Assembly: GCA_021234155.1 (NCBI GenBank)
Contig: JAJEKV010000002.1
Span: 11,460,725 to 11,524,724 of the forward strand
Length of the DNA: 64,000 bases
Direction: 5' to 3'
From: Isoetes taiwanensis
Taxonomy: Eukaryota > Streptophyta > Lycopodiopsida > Isoetales > Isoetaceae
The notes beneath the pieces are model-generated. The model made no database searches. It saw only the letters and a list, made by a program, of their open reading frames with translations, and was not told the DNA's origin. Of this stretch, positions 1-10,044 are shown one piece after another. Position 1 is the stretch's first letter. Every line of letters begins with the position of its first letter. Both the position numbers and the translations under genes were made by a program.

Positions 1-1290
1 GGTTGAGATTATTTACACATTGACCCGAACCTTTGGGTGACGTGGAAATGGGGATTTGACCTCATCTTAATTTGTGGTTGACGGTTGGTTATTGGGTTTT
101 GGATATGCTTGGGAATATGCTTTTTTTGAATGGCCAGGATTGAGCGATTACAGGATTGAGCGATATATATAGTCAAGTTAAAATAGTAATCTTATAAATG
201 ATATTTTAGAATCTCATGAACATGGTTTAATAAAGTAAAAAGATTATTAAATTAAAATTACTAAACTTATGTATAATCTAGACTGATATATATATCGTGA
301 TACTTGTCAAAATGAAAAAAATTGTTAAAACTCTATTATTTTGAGGTTGTTACAAAATTATAGAACTCCAATCTTTTGAACTGTTAAGCTTTGTATATGA
401 TATATTATATGTTTTTAACTATTAAGTTTTTAAAATTTTTAACATACGTATAAATTATAAAAAATTATATATGGTTAAAATGTTATCTCTCCAAAATATT
501 TTAAGACATTTTAGGTTGAAATAGTTTAAAGATTAAAGTTCATGCTTTAATCTTATTAGATAGTTTAATATTGATCAAGTAAATTATAAAATTGTGTTAT
601 ACGAAAATTAACCATATAAAAGCACAATTCTCTTAGCTACTAAAGGTATCACTTGTATAAAACTTCTTTGTTATAGGCCGATATGAAACCCAATGTTCCC
701 AAGTGTAGAGCTACGGTGACAAGAGGTATATTCTTTTTGTACTTGAAAGCCTATCACAATGTTAAAGCATTCAAAATGGGTCAAGAACCCATCATTTGGG
801 AAGTCCAAGAATATTGTATCATTACCTTCCATATGTCGAATGTTTTAACGGTAATAACCATTGGAACCTATCATAAAGTACTATTTCCAAACCGTTCCTT
901 CACTAAATTCATTCTCAAAGTCGAATTTGAAGTAGAGAAAAGTATTATAGACATCTTTAGCATACTCTAGAATATAGAAACAAAATGACTTCTTGTCCCC
1001 CATGTTTTTTCAACCCCGGAGAGAGCAACTCTTTTATAAGCATACATGATGAAGCTGAATAAGTCTTCATCGAAAATTGTTCTTGTTGATCATGTGTCAG
1101 AAGCATATGTTTGTGCAAACGTACATTGTGGCTACCTACTATCACAACTATTTTTAGTTTTAAAATAAAGACTCCAAATGTATTGTTATTTGCTGGCATT
1201 TCGAAAATTTTGTACTAGATAGGCCAATGGCTTCTGGCCGAAGTATTAAGGCTTCCTCATGATTATCTACAACTTTCAATTGAGGCAATT
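1..1290. other. AT-rich intergenic DNA, no gene recognised
   Basis: Strongly AT-rich sequence with many short A/T runs. An open frame at 683-970 and others on the opposite strand have no recognisable domain and no coding-like composition. Nothing here can be supported as a gene, RNA or element. Confidence 0.6.
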
Positions 1291-1744
1291 TTTTTAATAT
1301 AACACGACCATATAACAATACATAACACTAAACCATTACGTCCAACACTTAAAAATTAAATCCCCCTTGAAACCCCCTTTGGTTTGGGTGTATATTCATA
1401 TGGGGGGTGACTCCGGGCATCAAGAGCTGTTGGATAGGCATATTCACCCTTTATTCCTTAATCTATACCGTACGTAAAGTTCCTCGTTTGTGGGGTATGC
1501 AAGTACAAAATTTGCTATATTGTATAACAAGTTTTGCAAAATACTATACGATTTGTGGTTATATACTACATGGTGTTGATTTTTACATGCAAAATATAAT
1601 TTTAGGGGCTCTCGCTGCCCTACGTCACCCCCCGTGTAAATATGCACCCAAACCAAAGGGGGTTTGAAGGGGGATTTAATTTTTAAGTGTTGGACGTAAT
1701 GGTTTAGTGTTATGTATTGTTATATGGTCGTGTTATATTAAAAA
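1291..1744. mobile_element. MITE-like element with long terminal inverted repeats
   Basis: The first about 121 bp (1291-1411) and the last about 121 bp (1624-1744) are near-perfect reverse complements, leaving about 212 bp between them. The arms run inward from TTTTTAATATAACACGACC through an ACCCAAACC box to a GGGGGGTGAC block. Arms this long suggest a Mutator-like or foldback MITE. I see no clean target-site duplication, because the flanks GAGGCAATT and GATTGTGGG differ. The interior encodes nothing recognisable, so the element is non-autonomous. The open frames that cross it are products of the inverted repeat. Confidence 0.75.
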
Positions 1745-4336
1745 GATTGTGGGCCCCTTCGGGGCAAAAAAGGATTCACAACATTAAAACAATGATATCG
1801 ATAACACATGGTGAATGATAGTGGATGGGGAACCATTGGGAATTTTAATGATTCCATTAGAAGAAAAAATTAGAAATGAAAGCAATAACTACGATGATCT
1901 ATGAGAATGGAAATATTCTAAATACTCTAAACTAGAATGCTAAAAGATGCATTTTATGCATGTAATAGTAGAACAATAGCATACTTATGGCATGGGACTC
2001 AAACCCAATCATATCTTTGAAATCATTGCAGTCATATCTTTGCCAACATATGTGCTTGCAACAGGAAATACCATGTGAATTGATATTTAGCTTGCGAAGA
2101 TACTCGTAATAGTATTCCATATTTGAAATCCAAACAGCTTTATTAGCAAGAGCAAGGCACAATTCCATCATCGATTTGCTAACATCATCGACTTGATTTC
2201 TCATGATTTAGCATAAAAGCATGTATTTCAAAGAAAATTTGCTTTAGAATCATCGAGCATTGAATGCTTGAATGCCTCAAAAAAATAAGCGAAAGCTATT
2301 TTGTAGCCTTTTTTCTTCGCCAACTAAGATACCACTATGATGATCAATGGTACATATATAGCATTAAATTTGCAGCTCTTCTTTGCTATAAGAACACCTT
2401 TAGCCTTTGGAAGATTTCTTGGAGGAAAATGCAGTTGCTTTCCAACATGAGCAAAAACTTATCATCTAATCTTCTAACCTCCTTCACAAGATTTGATATC
2501 AAGGTAAGAGCTTGTGAAAAATCCTTTTCTGCATCGGTGAGGTGCCGCCAAAAGCGAGCCTATGCAATCTGTGCAAAAAAAGGTCCATTTTTTCTGTCCA
2601 AGTCCACTCAACCATATCTGCATAAGGAAATTTGGGAAGCGAACCGCCAGGGAATCTTAGCTATGGCATCAGTCACGCCCGGACAATCTTCACCATCTTA
2701 GCTTTAGGGATTATGGCAAAGAAAAAGTAGCAGATCTATGAGAAGGCTCTGAAGTTCCTCATTCTTACGTTTTTTTGAAAGGACATCGGAAAAGAAGCTG
2801 AAATTGCACATCAACTATAAGTCTTTCATTACGGACCCATCATGCTAGATATTCATGCGAGCAGCGGTGCATTATGGCTGTAATGTAAAGGGCATTTCAA
2901 CTCAAGCACAAAATTTCTTTATCTTGCAACTCCTTTCTTTGAAATAGGCGGGAGTGCTCTTTCATTCGATGAATGATAATGAATCAACAGATCCTTTGGC
3001 AATTCGACATTGAAAATCTCCTTTTGAAGGCTAATGTGAGGATGTCCGCATCACATACATGAGCAACTAAAAGTCTGTTTTAACAAATAGGCGACCAAGG
3101 GTTTTGACTAACTTCGCCTATTTTGCTCGGCTTCATTAACTTCTTGGATTCCAAGTTCTAGCATTGGAGATCCGTCATTATGTACTCAAAAGCCGCCTCC
3201 TTGTCAAATTTCATTTGGGATGCAAATGCTAAAAAGCAGGGATGGTGCTGCTTTCTTCATTAGCACATCGTACCCAATCCCTTTGCCCTATTTATTTTTC
3301 GGACATAAAGGATGAGCGAGAATAAGCCGTTATCACGGAAATGGAAAAAGATAATACCTTGAGAAGGCTGGTGCCTTTGAGAGAGGGCATGAGAGCAAGA
3401 GTTACGGCGAGGGGGCAAAAGCCTATCTGCCAGACCTGGAAGACCTGTGATTGCTATAAGACCAGGTTCCCTCTGGTCCAAGTGGTGCAATCAGATTTGT
3501 CGATGTGGGTTGTTCCGTATCATTACAACAGAGCATCAGATCTGCATAATCGAATATCTAGCATACAACGAGGCCCATATATCAAAAGGAATGATGTTCA
3601 ACATGCATCTGAGCAGTACCTTTTGGTGCTCCACCTCTGCAGAATTTGTGCCTTCAGGTAGCAAACCCTATCTAGCAAACCCTATTTCTAAATGGCTCGA
3701 GGGTTGCATGTCAACGAGCCTCAGTAAGCTAATTGAGAAAAAATACAACATGGCACATGGGTCTAAACCATTGAACAAAAACACTAAAATTAATGCAGGT
3801 GTATGTGCACTCTAGATATACTAATTAGTAGTCCCCATGCAATATGCTTTCAAAATCATATGAAAACCATAGAAAAAATAGTACAAAAATACAAAACCAA
3901 CCCCCTGTTATTATGCTAGATATTTGAGCTTCAGGTGGAAAACTAAGTGTCGCATTACTGAACCAAAGGATGCTATAATCTTCAGACAACAATTGTTTAG
4001 TGTCACTACTACTACTATCACTTCTTGAATACCCAAATACTAGATTGTATGAGTTGTCATCATATGTTAACAGAAATGCAGCTGAAGCCATTATAAGAAA
4101 AACTAAGAAAAATTGTTTTGGCCCTAAGAAATATCTATAGAATTGACATTTTTTTATGACTATCTGACCAACATATATCGGGACCAAAAGATCTCACAAT
4201 CAACATGTGTATTGCATTAAGCATACTAATTTTCCTTCACGTGCATCTGTTAACAACAAGATGATATATTTAAAAAATTTGGACACTTTCAAATTTAATA
4301 AATCAACTTTATGGAGGTTAATGTATTTTATTAACT
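1745..4336. other. No supported gene; degenerate sequence
   Basis: A small GCCCC-TTC-GGGGC hairpin lies at 1753-1765, just outside the MITE. Between about 2000 and 3500 the minus strand has stretches of protein-like composition broken by many stops. This could be an old gene relic, but I recognise no family. The plus-strand frame at 2264-2701 has no domain. From about 3700 to 4336 the sequence is AT-rich with no features until gypsy similarity begins. Confidence 0.4.
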
Positions 4337-6562
4337 CTCAGCAAATTGCTCAGCAGATAGCTAAGTTGGTGAAGGAGTTCCATGATCTCTTCCCAGACGA
4401 GATCAAGCAGATCCCCTCCTACGGGGGAGTGGAGGTGTGAGATAACACTTTCGGGCAGTCTGGCCGGCGAGCAAGGCTCCGTGCAGGGATGACGGCCATA
4501 AGAGGCGTCGAGTTGAAGAAGCAATTGCAAGAGTTGCTTGACCTAGGGTTCATTAGACCTAGCGTCTCACCATTTGGGGCACCCATTCTTTTTGTGAAGA
4601 AGAAGGATGGCAGCTTAAGGATGTGCATAGATTACAGGCAGCTGAACAAGCACACCATCAACAATAAGTATGCACTCCCCAGATCGGACGACTTGATGGA
4701 TCAGCTCCAAGGGGCGAAGGTTTTCTCCAAGATAGACCTGAGGTCGGGGTACCATCGGATCAGGATTATGGAAGAAGGCGTCCACAAAAGCGGCATTGAG
4801 GACCAAGTATGGGCATTAGAGTTCTTTGTAATGCCGTTTGGTTAATCAAGCGCTTGACAACATTCATGAGGCTTATGAGCGACATCTTGGGGAGTTTTTG
4901 GATACTTTTGTGATAGTATTCTTTGATGATATTACGGTGTATAGCGGATCCACTGGAAGAACACATTACAACACCTAAGGAAAGTCTTTGGAGAAGCTAA
5001 GGAGGCACCAATTATGCAGCTAAGTTGTGAGTGCCGCCATAGCGGAAGGTGGAATACACAGGTCATGTGATCTCATCAGAGGGATTTGGACGGATCCTGC
5101 CAAGATTGAAGCAGTCATACAGTGGTCGGTGCCGAAGAACATCCACGAGGTCAGAAGCTTTCTTGGCCTAGCAGGGGTACCTTCTGAGGAAGTTCGTGAA
5201 GAACTTTGCAAAAATAAGCGGCCAGCTAATGATTTTGGCGAGGAGAAAAAAAGTAAAAGTTAGGCGAGATCTTTGGCGGAAAAGCCAAAGTAGGATTGAG
5301 ATGTTGAAGGAAGCTTTGACAAGCCCCGTCTTGATCTGCGGAAGGAGAAGGACAAGCTTGTGGCGGCGGATGCAAATAAGATTACCGCAGTGCGGTCGCG
5401 TCACGGGGAAAAGCGCAGTAGTGGCTTATGACTCTCGGAAGATGAGCGGCGTCGAAGCTTAGCGATGCCGAGCTCATGATCGGGGAGTTGCTTGCGGTTG
5501 TCGAGCACTAAGAATTTGGAGGCACTACATTTGGGGAGGAAATTCAGTTGGACCGCGGATTATGAGCCTCCAATGCGTGTTCACGCAACCACATCTCAAT
5601 CGAGGCGGCGAAGGTGGATGGAGTTCCTCGAAGAATATGACTTTGATATAGTTTATAAGCCGGGAAGCTCAATGCGCTAGTAGATGCGCTTTCAAGGCAT
5701 CCCTCGACAACAGAGTCCTTTGCAATGCAATCTCGACACTCACCGGCGACTTGGAAGAAGATCGAAGAAACCTTACAGATAGATCTGGACTTCAAGAAAG
5801 TGTGGGCGAGCTTGTGCAAGGAGGCAAAACGGATAAGGAGAGGGAGACCTTCAAAATTTTAAGAAGGAAGGTAACCTTTTGTACCATAAGAACAAGTTGT
5901 GTGTGCACGAATCATCGGGGGTGAAAGTTGATTCTCCACGACACCCACAGCGGTCCAATAGCTAGCCCGCGGGGATTTATGAAGACATATTTCCAAAGTG
6001 CTTGATAGCTATTTGGAACCATTATCGGTGCGAGCGCTAAGTGGGGGAAGTCATCGGCATGGACTTCATAGCAGGGCTCCGAAACGGCAAGAGGAAAAGG
6101 ATGCCACGATGGTTGGCGACAAGTTGTCGAAGATTTTGTGCCTTGCGGGACCACCAAACACGGCCTTGGATCTGGTGAATCTCTTGGCGAAGGAAATCTT
6201 CGGTTTTCATGGCATGCGAGAGAGATCATCTCGGCGGAGACCGAAGTTCATGAGTGCCTTTTGGCGGGGATCTTTTTGCGACAATCGAGGCGGGCTGTCC
6301 ATGAGTACGACCTATCATCCTCGGACGGATGGGCAAGCGAGAATGGACCAACGAAATTTTGGAAGATATGCTACGAAACTATGTGCGGAACAAAAGCGGT
6401 AAGTGGGAAGATTATATTCACTTGGTTGAGTTTGCTTATAATAGCACCAAGTAGGAATCATCGGATATGCCGTTCATGATCAACTTCGGCTACCAATGTC
6501 TAACTCCGGACACTTGGCACAATCATGTGTCAAAAGTAGAGATCTCAGAAGCAAATGTTGGC
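4337..6562 (+). pseudogene. pol: Ty3/gypsy pol fragment (RT-RNase H-integrase), copy 1
   Basis: This stretch is collinear with the better-preserved pol at 15797-18190. It begins abruptly inside the protease-RT linker and continues to the end of the integrase core. Visible motifs are the RT segments FVKKKDG and YRQLNKHT, the RNase H segment [19 protein letters not shown], and integrase pieces including the GHE-like MPFMINFGYQ block. Numerous one-base indels break the frame; compared with copy 2, many changes are CAG to CGG or CTG to CG. Gag, protease and LTRs are absent on the left, so it is truncated. At about 6563 similarity to copy 2 stops, exactly where copy 2 continues towards its chromodomain. 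Known function of the family: reverse transcription and integration of an LTR retrotransposon. Confidence 0.85.
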
Positions 6563-7497
6563 ATACGGCAGGTTGGTAGATGCTTCGGGAGCGACTTCTC
6601 GCAGGAGGAGCCAACCTTCATCGAGGCCGAGGAGAGCACTTCGGGAGGAACAACAGAGTCGAGGCAAGAATCATTAGAGGAGCTGGCTAACACCATCGAC
6701 CGGGGAGTTAGGCAGAAGGCGAGAGAGAGGGAATCAAAGGGCTCAATAGATGAGGAAACCAAAAAGAAGCATACGAGGAAATTGAAAGGAGATCACGAGA
6801 GCAAGAGAGGCGGGCAGGAGGGAGGAGGAGGAGGGAGGCCCACTCCAGGAGCCAAACCGAAGAAGAACACTCGAGGGCTGGATCCCGGTGCACGAGGCCG
6901 AGGCACGACGGCGAGAAGAAGAAGAAGGCCGAGAGGAAGAGGGAAAGAGAAGAAAAGGGAGGCAAAGGAGGCGAAGCAAAGAAGAAGCTCAAGGGCACAA
7001 AGCGTGGAGGGCCCAAGAGGAAGGCGAAAGAAGACCCGATGACAAAGATTGTCATCGAGGGCGGCGGCGCCGACAAGCCCCATCCTCGGGCGACTTCGGA
7101 TGATGAGGATTATAATCCTAATCAAGAAGGTGGGAGCTCCTCAAGCCCCGGATGAGGGGGAGACAGGAGACCGAGGAAGCGGCGGGAAGCGGGATCAGCA
7201 GTATGCAGGTGCCTCCACCTTACCCAACATGGAAGAAGGGCAAAGACTCCAAGAAGCAGCCCCGACCTGCCGGGGGAGTCACGTGGTAGACCATCTTCGG
7301 GGGGTCTACCAAAAAAGTTGAAGCACGGGGGAATATATGAAGAAGTGGGAGGCCTATAACTCCTACTATCAGGCGAACAAGGTCACTTTTGTTGCAGGAG
7401 GACGGCCATCAAAGAAGCAGACTCTCAAGCCGCCTCAGAAGCCGATTCCCCCGAAGAAGCCAATGGCAAGGAAAGCCAATTCGAAGCATCCACGAGC
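6563..7497 (+). pseudogene. Charged region fused behind gypsy integrase
   Basis: The integrase frame of copy 1 continues without interruption past the point where similarity to copy 2 ends, into an acidic and then Lys/Arg/Glu-rich stretch. From about 6892 the most coherent frame switches to the one that later encodes the histone fold. It contains repeated EKKKK/KRERE runs, a KIVIEGGG segment and the acidic motif SDDEDYNPNQEGG, then basic Lys/Pro-rich tail sequence with a few stops. Composition resembles nuclear, chromatin-associated linkers or histone tails. I recognise no named domain. It occupies the place of the GPY/chromodomain tail of copy 2. Frameshifts make the exact protein uncertain. 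Confidence 0.5.
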
Positions 7498-7778
7498 ACC
7501 CGGGAGATCAAACATTTTCAGAGAAGCTATGGCCTACTCATCCCTCGTGCACCATTCGCCAGGCTCGTGAAGGAAGTCATGCGAGAGTTCGACTCCAGCA
7601 AGAGAGTAACTTGGCGAGATCTTTGCTAGCTCGAAGAAGTAGGCGAGCAAAAGCTGGTGCGGCATTTTGAAGACTTGCGACCAAGAGAGTGCATGCACTA
7701 TACCGCCAAGAGGGTGACTCGATGAAGAAGGACATGGACACGGCCGGCTACATTAAAAGGAGAGATAAACCCTTGTAA
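7498..7778 (+). pseudogene. Histone H3-fold domain, CENH3-like
   Basis: The frame reads alpha-N as REIKHFQRS, loop and alpha-1 as LLIPRAPFARLVKEV, alpha-2 as LEEVGEQKLVRHFED, and loop 2 as YTAKRVT followed by MKKDMDTAGYIKRR and a stop at 7776-7778. Spacing from the RLV of alpha-1 to the LEE of alpha-2 equals canonical H3. Loop 2 is three residues longer. Several positions match plant centromeric H3 rather than canonical H3: LLIP.APF instead of LLIRKLPF, a Trp in loop 1, and VT.M.KD in the last helix. There is one stop (TAG at the position of the Ala before LEE) and one frameshift at about 7719, where CTG seems to have become CG. No introns are present, unlike plant CENH3 genes as generally known, which suggests passage through RNA. 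The alternative is a host CENH3 retrocopy that landed beside the gypsy fragment. Confidence 0.75.
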
Positions 7779-7910
7779 ATAATAAATTTTGTTAATAAAA
7801 AGTTGTTTTGTGTAAATCATAGGTGCATAAATGTTGTTAATTAGGTTGAGTTAGCAATAATTGTCTCTTGTTCTAGTCAAATTGGACATCTTATGATCGA
7901 TTAGTGAGAA

Positions 7911-7977
7911 ATGTCTCACGGTATGCGCCAGGACCCCAACCTAAATTTTAGGTCGGCCTCCCAGCGCACACGTGAGT
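7911..7977. repeat. Hairpin motif, copy 1
   Basis: A 67-bp imperfect palindrome starting CTCACGGTATGCGC and ending in a damaged complement (GCGCACACGTGAG). At its centre lies ACCTAAATTTTAGGT, itself nearly palindromic. The same block recurs at 8112-8180. It sits upstream of a TATA box in an otherwise AT-rich stretch, so it may be regulatory, but this is inference. Confidence 0.7.
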
Positions 7978-8111
7978 CTTTCACATCAAAAGTGGTCCCA
8001 AACATCTCCAAATCAACCAAGTAAGGGGTCAATCTTGCATATCTCAATGAGACCATTATGTTTTGACCCTTAGTTCATCTTGTTTAGATAAGTCTCAACC
8101 AAATTGGGCCA

Positions 8112-8180
8112 AATGTCTCACGGTATGCGCCAGGACCTCAACCTAAATTTTAGGTCGGCCTCCCAGCGCATACCGTGAGT
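8112..8180. repeat. Hairpin motif, copy 2 (intact arms)
   Basis: Second copy of the motif. The arms CTCACGGTATGCGC and GCGCATACCGTGAG are perfect 14-base complements around the central ACCTAAATTTTAGGT. It lies about 200 bp upstream of the TATA box at 8374. The rest of 7779-8370 has no coding potential. The start of it (7779-7800) is AATAAA-like and probably the 3' end of the preceding unit. Confidence 0.75.
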
Positions 8181-8373
8181 ACTTCCGACATTTTCTCATT
8201 CATACCATCTCCAATTGAACTCAAGTTTGTTGCAATAAGTTCATTAGATAGTCTTATTCATGCTCAAACCCTCAAATTAGCTTTCCAATCCTCATTTTGA
8301 CTTCAAAATAGGTGAGATTTACCCAACCCAAAGGTTTTCCAAGTCATCCAAAATTAAGGGGTTTTCCCTTGCC

Positions 8374-8381
8374 TATAAATA
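8374..8381 (+). promoter_or_regulatory. TATA box
   Basis: TATAAATA in a GC-poor promoter-like context, about 115 bp upstream of the ATG at 8490. It could belong to an LTR or to a stand-alone gene. No LTR boundaries could be drawn. Confidence 0.5.
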
Positions 8382-8489
8382 GACCCCCATTCCTCACTTA
8401 GCATCCTAAAGGTTTGCTCCGACTTTTAGGCGATCTTTCAGCTCCTTAGGCTTCAACAATTTGTTTGTTAGTCAGTTCACTCTAGTCCA

Positions 8490-10007
8490 ATGGCAGCTGG
8501 GACTTGAGGCGATGGTGCGGACACCGGTGGCCATGTAGGTGAGGCTGATGTCAATTCCATTTTCCAAGTTTTCCAGAAGGAGATAGATGTCCAAGCCACT
8601 CTGCAGGCAACCCCAGCCTATACGGAAGTGATGATAGAGTTCCAAGCTAGGGGTAGGACCGTCCTTAGTACAGCTCCCCCCTTGTCCAGGATATTTTGTC
8701 CCCAAGCAATCCCTCCAAGCAGCCTTGGGTGATGTCCCCAACATTGCCAAATATCTGACCAATAAAGTTGCTAGATTGCCAGACTACATGGTCATGTCAG
8801 CCAATAGGACCAAGTATTTTTCCTACACCGCTGCCCTAGCTATCTTCCTTTCTCACCGTGCCCAGAACCCAATCGGGGAATCCTCCATCCCTGCCATGGA
8901 TGTAGATCCCTTAGCCTCTTCAGCAAAGGGTCAGCTCCTCTTGCAGTATCAAGCGGAAGGGCCGAAGGCGAAGCGCTCGACTCAGATGACGAAGACTACG
9001 TCGAGCTCGACCCCGACCAAGAGCGGCAACTAGCAGAACAGCACATACCGGTTTTCGAACAAGACCAGCAGACTCTCAGGATCGCTCCCCCGCTTGGGCT
9101 AGGTATCACAAGCCTAGCCCCCATCATCATCGACGGCCAGGAGTACTTGCTCCTGAGTGACATCCAGAACCTCCCCGAATGCAGAGCCAGGGAGTACCGA
9201 CTTGATGAGTTGCTGTACCTTCTGCGGCAACAACTAGACATAGATGACTTCATCGACCGGGAGGCTTCTGACTTCCCAATCCATGTAAGAGAAGCCGACA
9301 CCTACACCGGTGAGTCGACTTCAGATATCCAGGCGTACAGCAGCATCCGGCAAATGATGGAAGCTCGGGATCTGCCATCCTTAGAAGAATTTTACACCAT
9401 CCAGGAACGTATGGGGATCCGTGGCAAGACCACGAACATTTTGATGCCGAGTTCTTCGACACAAGCTCCCACAGGTGTTCAGAGAAGAGGCGAGATCGAC
9501 CTGAGGCGAATCACATCGACAGTCAGGGACTCCGGAGAACTCACAGAGATTGACGTCGACGAATATGCGGGAAGACATAGAACCGGCGCCCGACCTGACG
9601 ACGAATCAACAGCAGCAGGCAGGGACAGGTCGCTAAGGTATTATCTTCCTCTACTGATGGACGGAAGGATAGCGGTCATACACCGCAAGTTCAGCCCAAG
9701 GGGCGAAGAAGGAGTGTTCATGCTCATCGCACTCTCAGGCTTTGGTAGCATGCTCAACTGCTCCCAACAGTTGACCATGTCATCCTAGTCAAGAGAACGA
9801 TGGCACTTGACATCTTCAACTTCGCCGTACCCTACCAGCGGTAGGGAAGACTAGCCGTGACTGCGGCCTACACTTCTGACCGCAGGGTAGAAGACTTGGT
9901 GGCAGCCTTGCAGGGCGGGTCTCAGGAACTTGGGACGCTCGATAGGAACGACCCAAGTTAAGAAGTTTCTTCAGGATAACCCATCCTACCGGCGATTTCA
10001 AGAATAG
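8490..10007 (+). pseudogene. Unrecognised acidic protein gene, broken
   Basis: Coding-like sequence runs from the ATG at 8490 through several frames. Its longest intact piece is 9147-9788 (213 codons). A stop lies five codons after the ATG and a frameshift near 8720, then a frame with PDYMVMSANRTKYFSYTAAL. After about 9000 the frame becomes acidic, with EYLLLSDIQNLPECRAREYR and RYYLPLLMDGRIAVIHRKF. The last part reads ALDIFNFAVPYQ and ends at 10005-10007. I do not recognise a family. The charged N-terminal style and the position between two gypsy segments and ahead of gag would suit an accessory or gag-like retroelement protein. It could also be a captured host gene. The probable Helitron starts 38 bp downstream. 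Confidence 0.45.
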
Positions 10008-10044
10008 TTAGACTCTTGATCCCGGAAGCATTGTAATTAAGCTA

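Noticed and set aside
1745-3500. Minus-strand gene relic
   Set aside because: Some protein-like stretches, but many stops and no family recognised; left as unannotated DNA.
6708-7125. Leu/Pro/Ser-rich minus-strand open frames
   Set aside because: They are the reverse of the Lys/Arg/Glu-rich plus-strand region, which continues the integrase frame.
7498-7778. Ordinary histone H3 gene
   Set aside because: Loop 2 has three extra residues, key positions match CENH3 instead, there is a stop and a frameshift, and the region lies in the gypsy unit.
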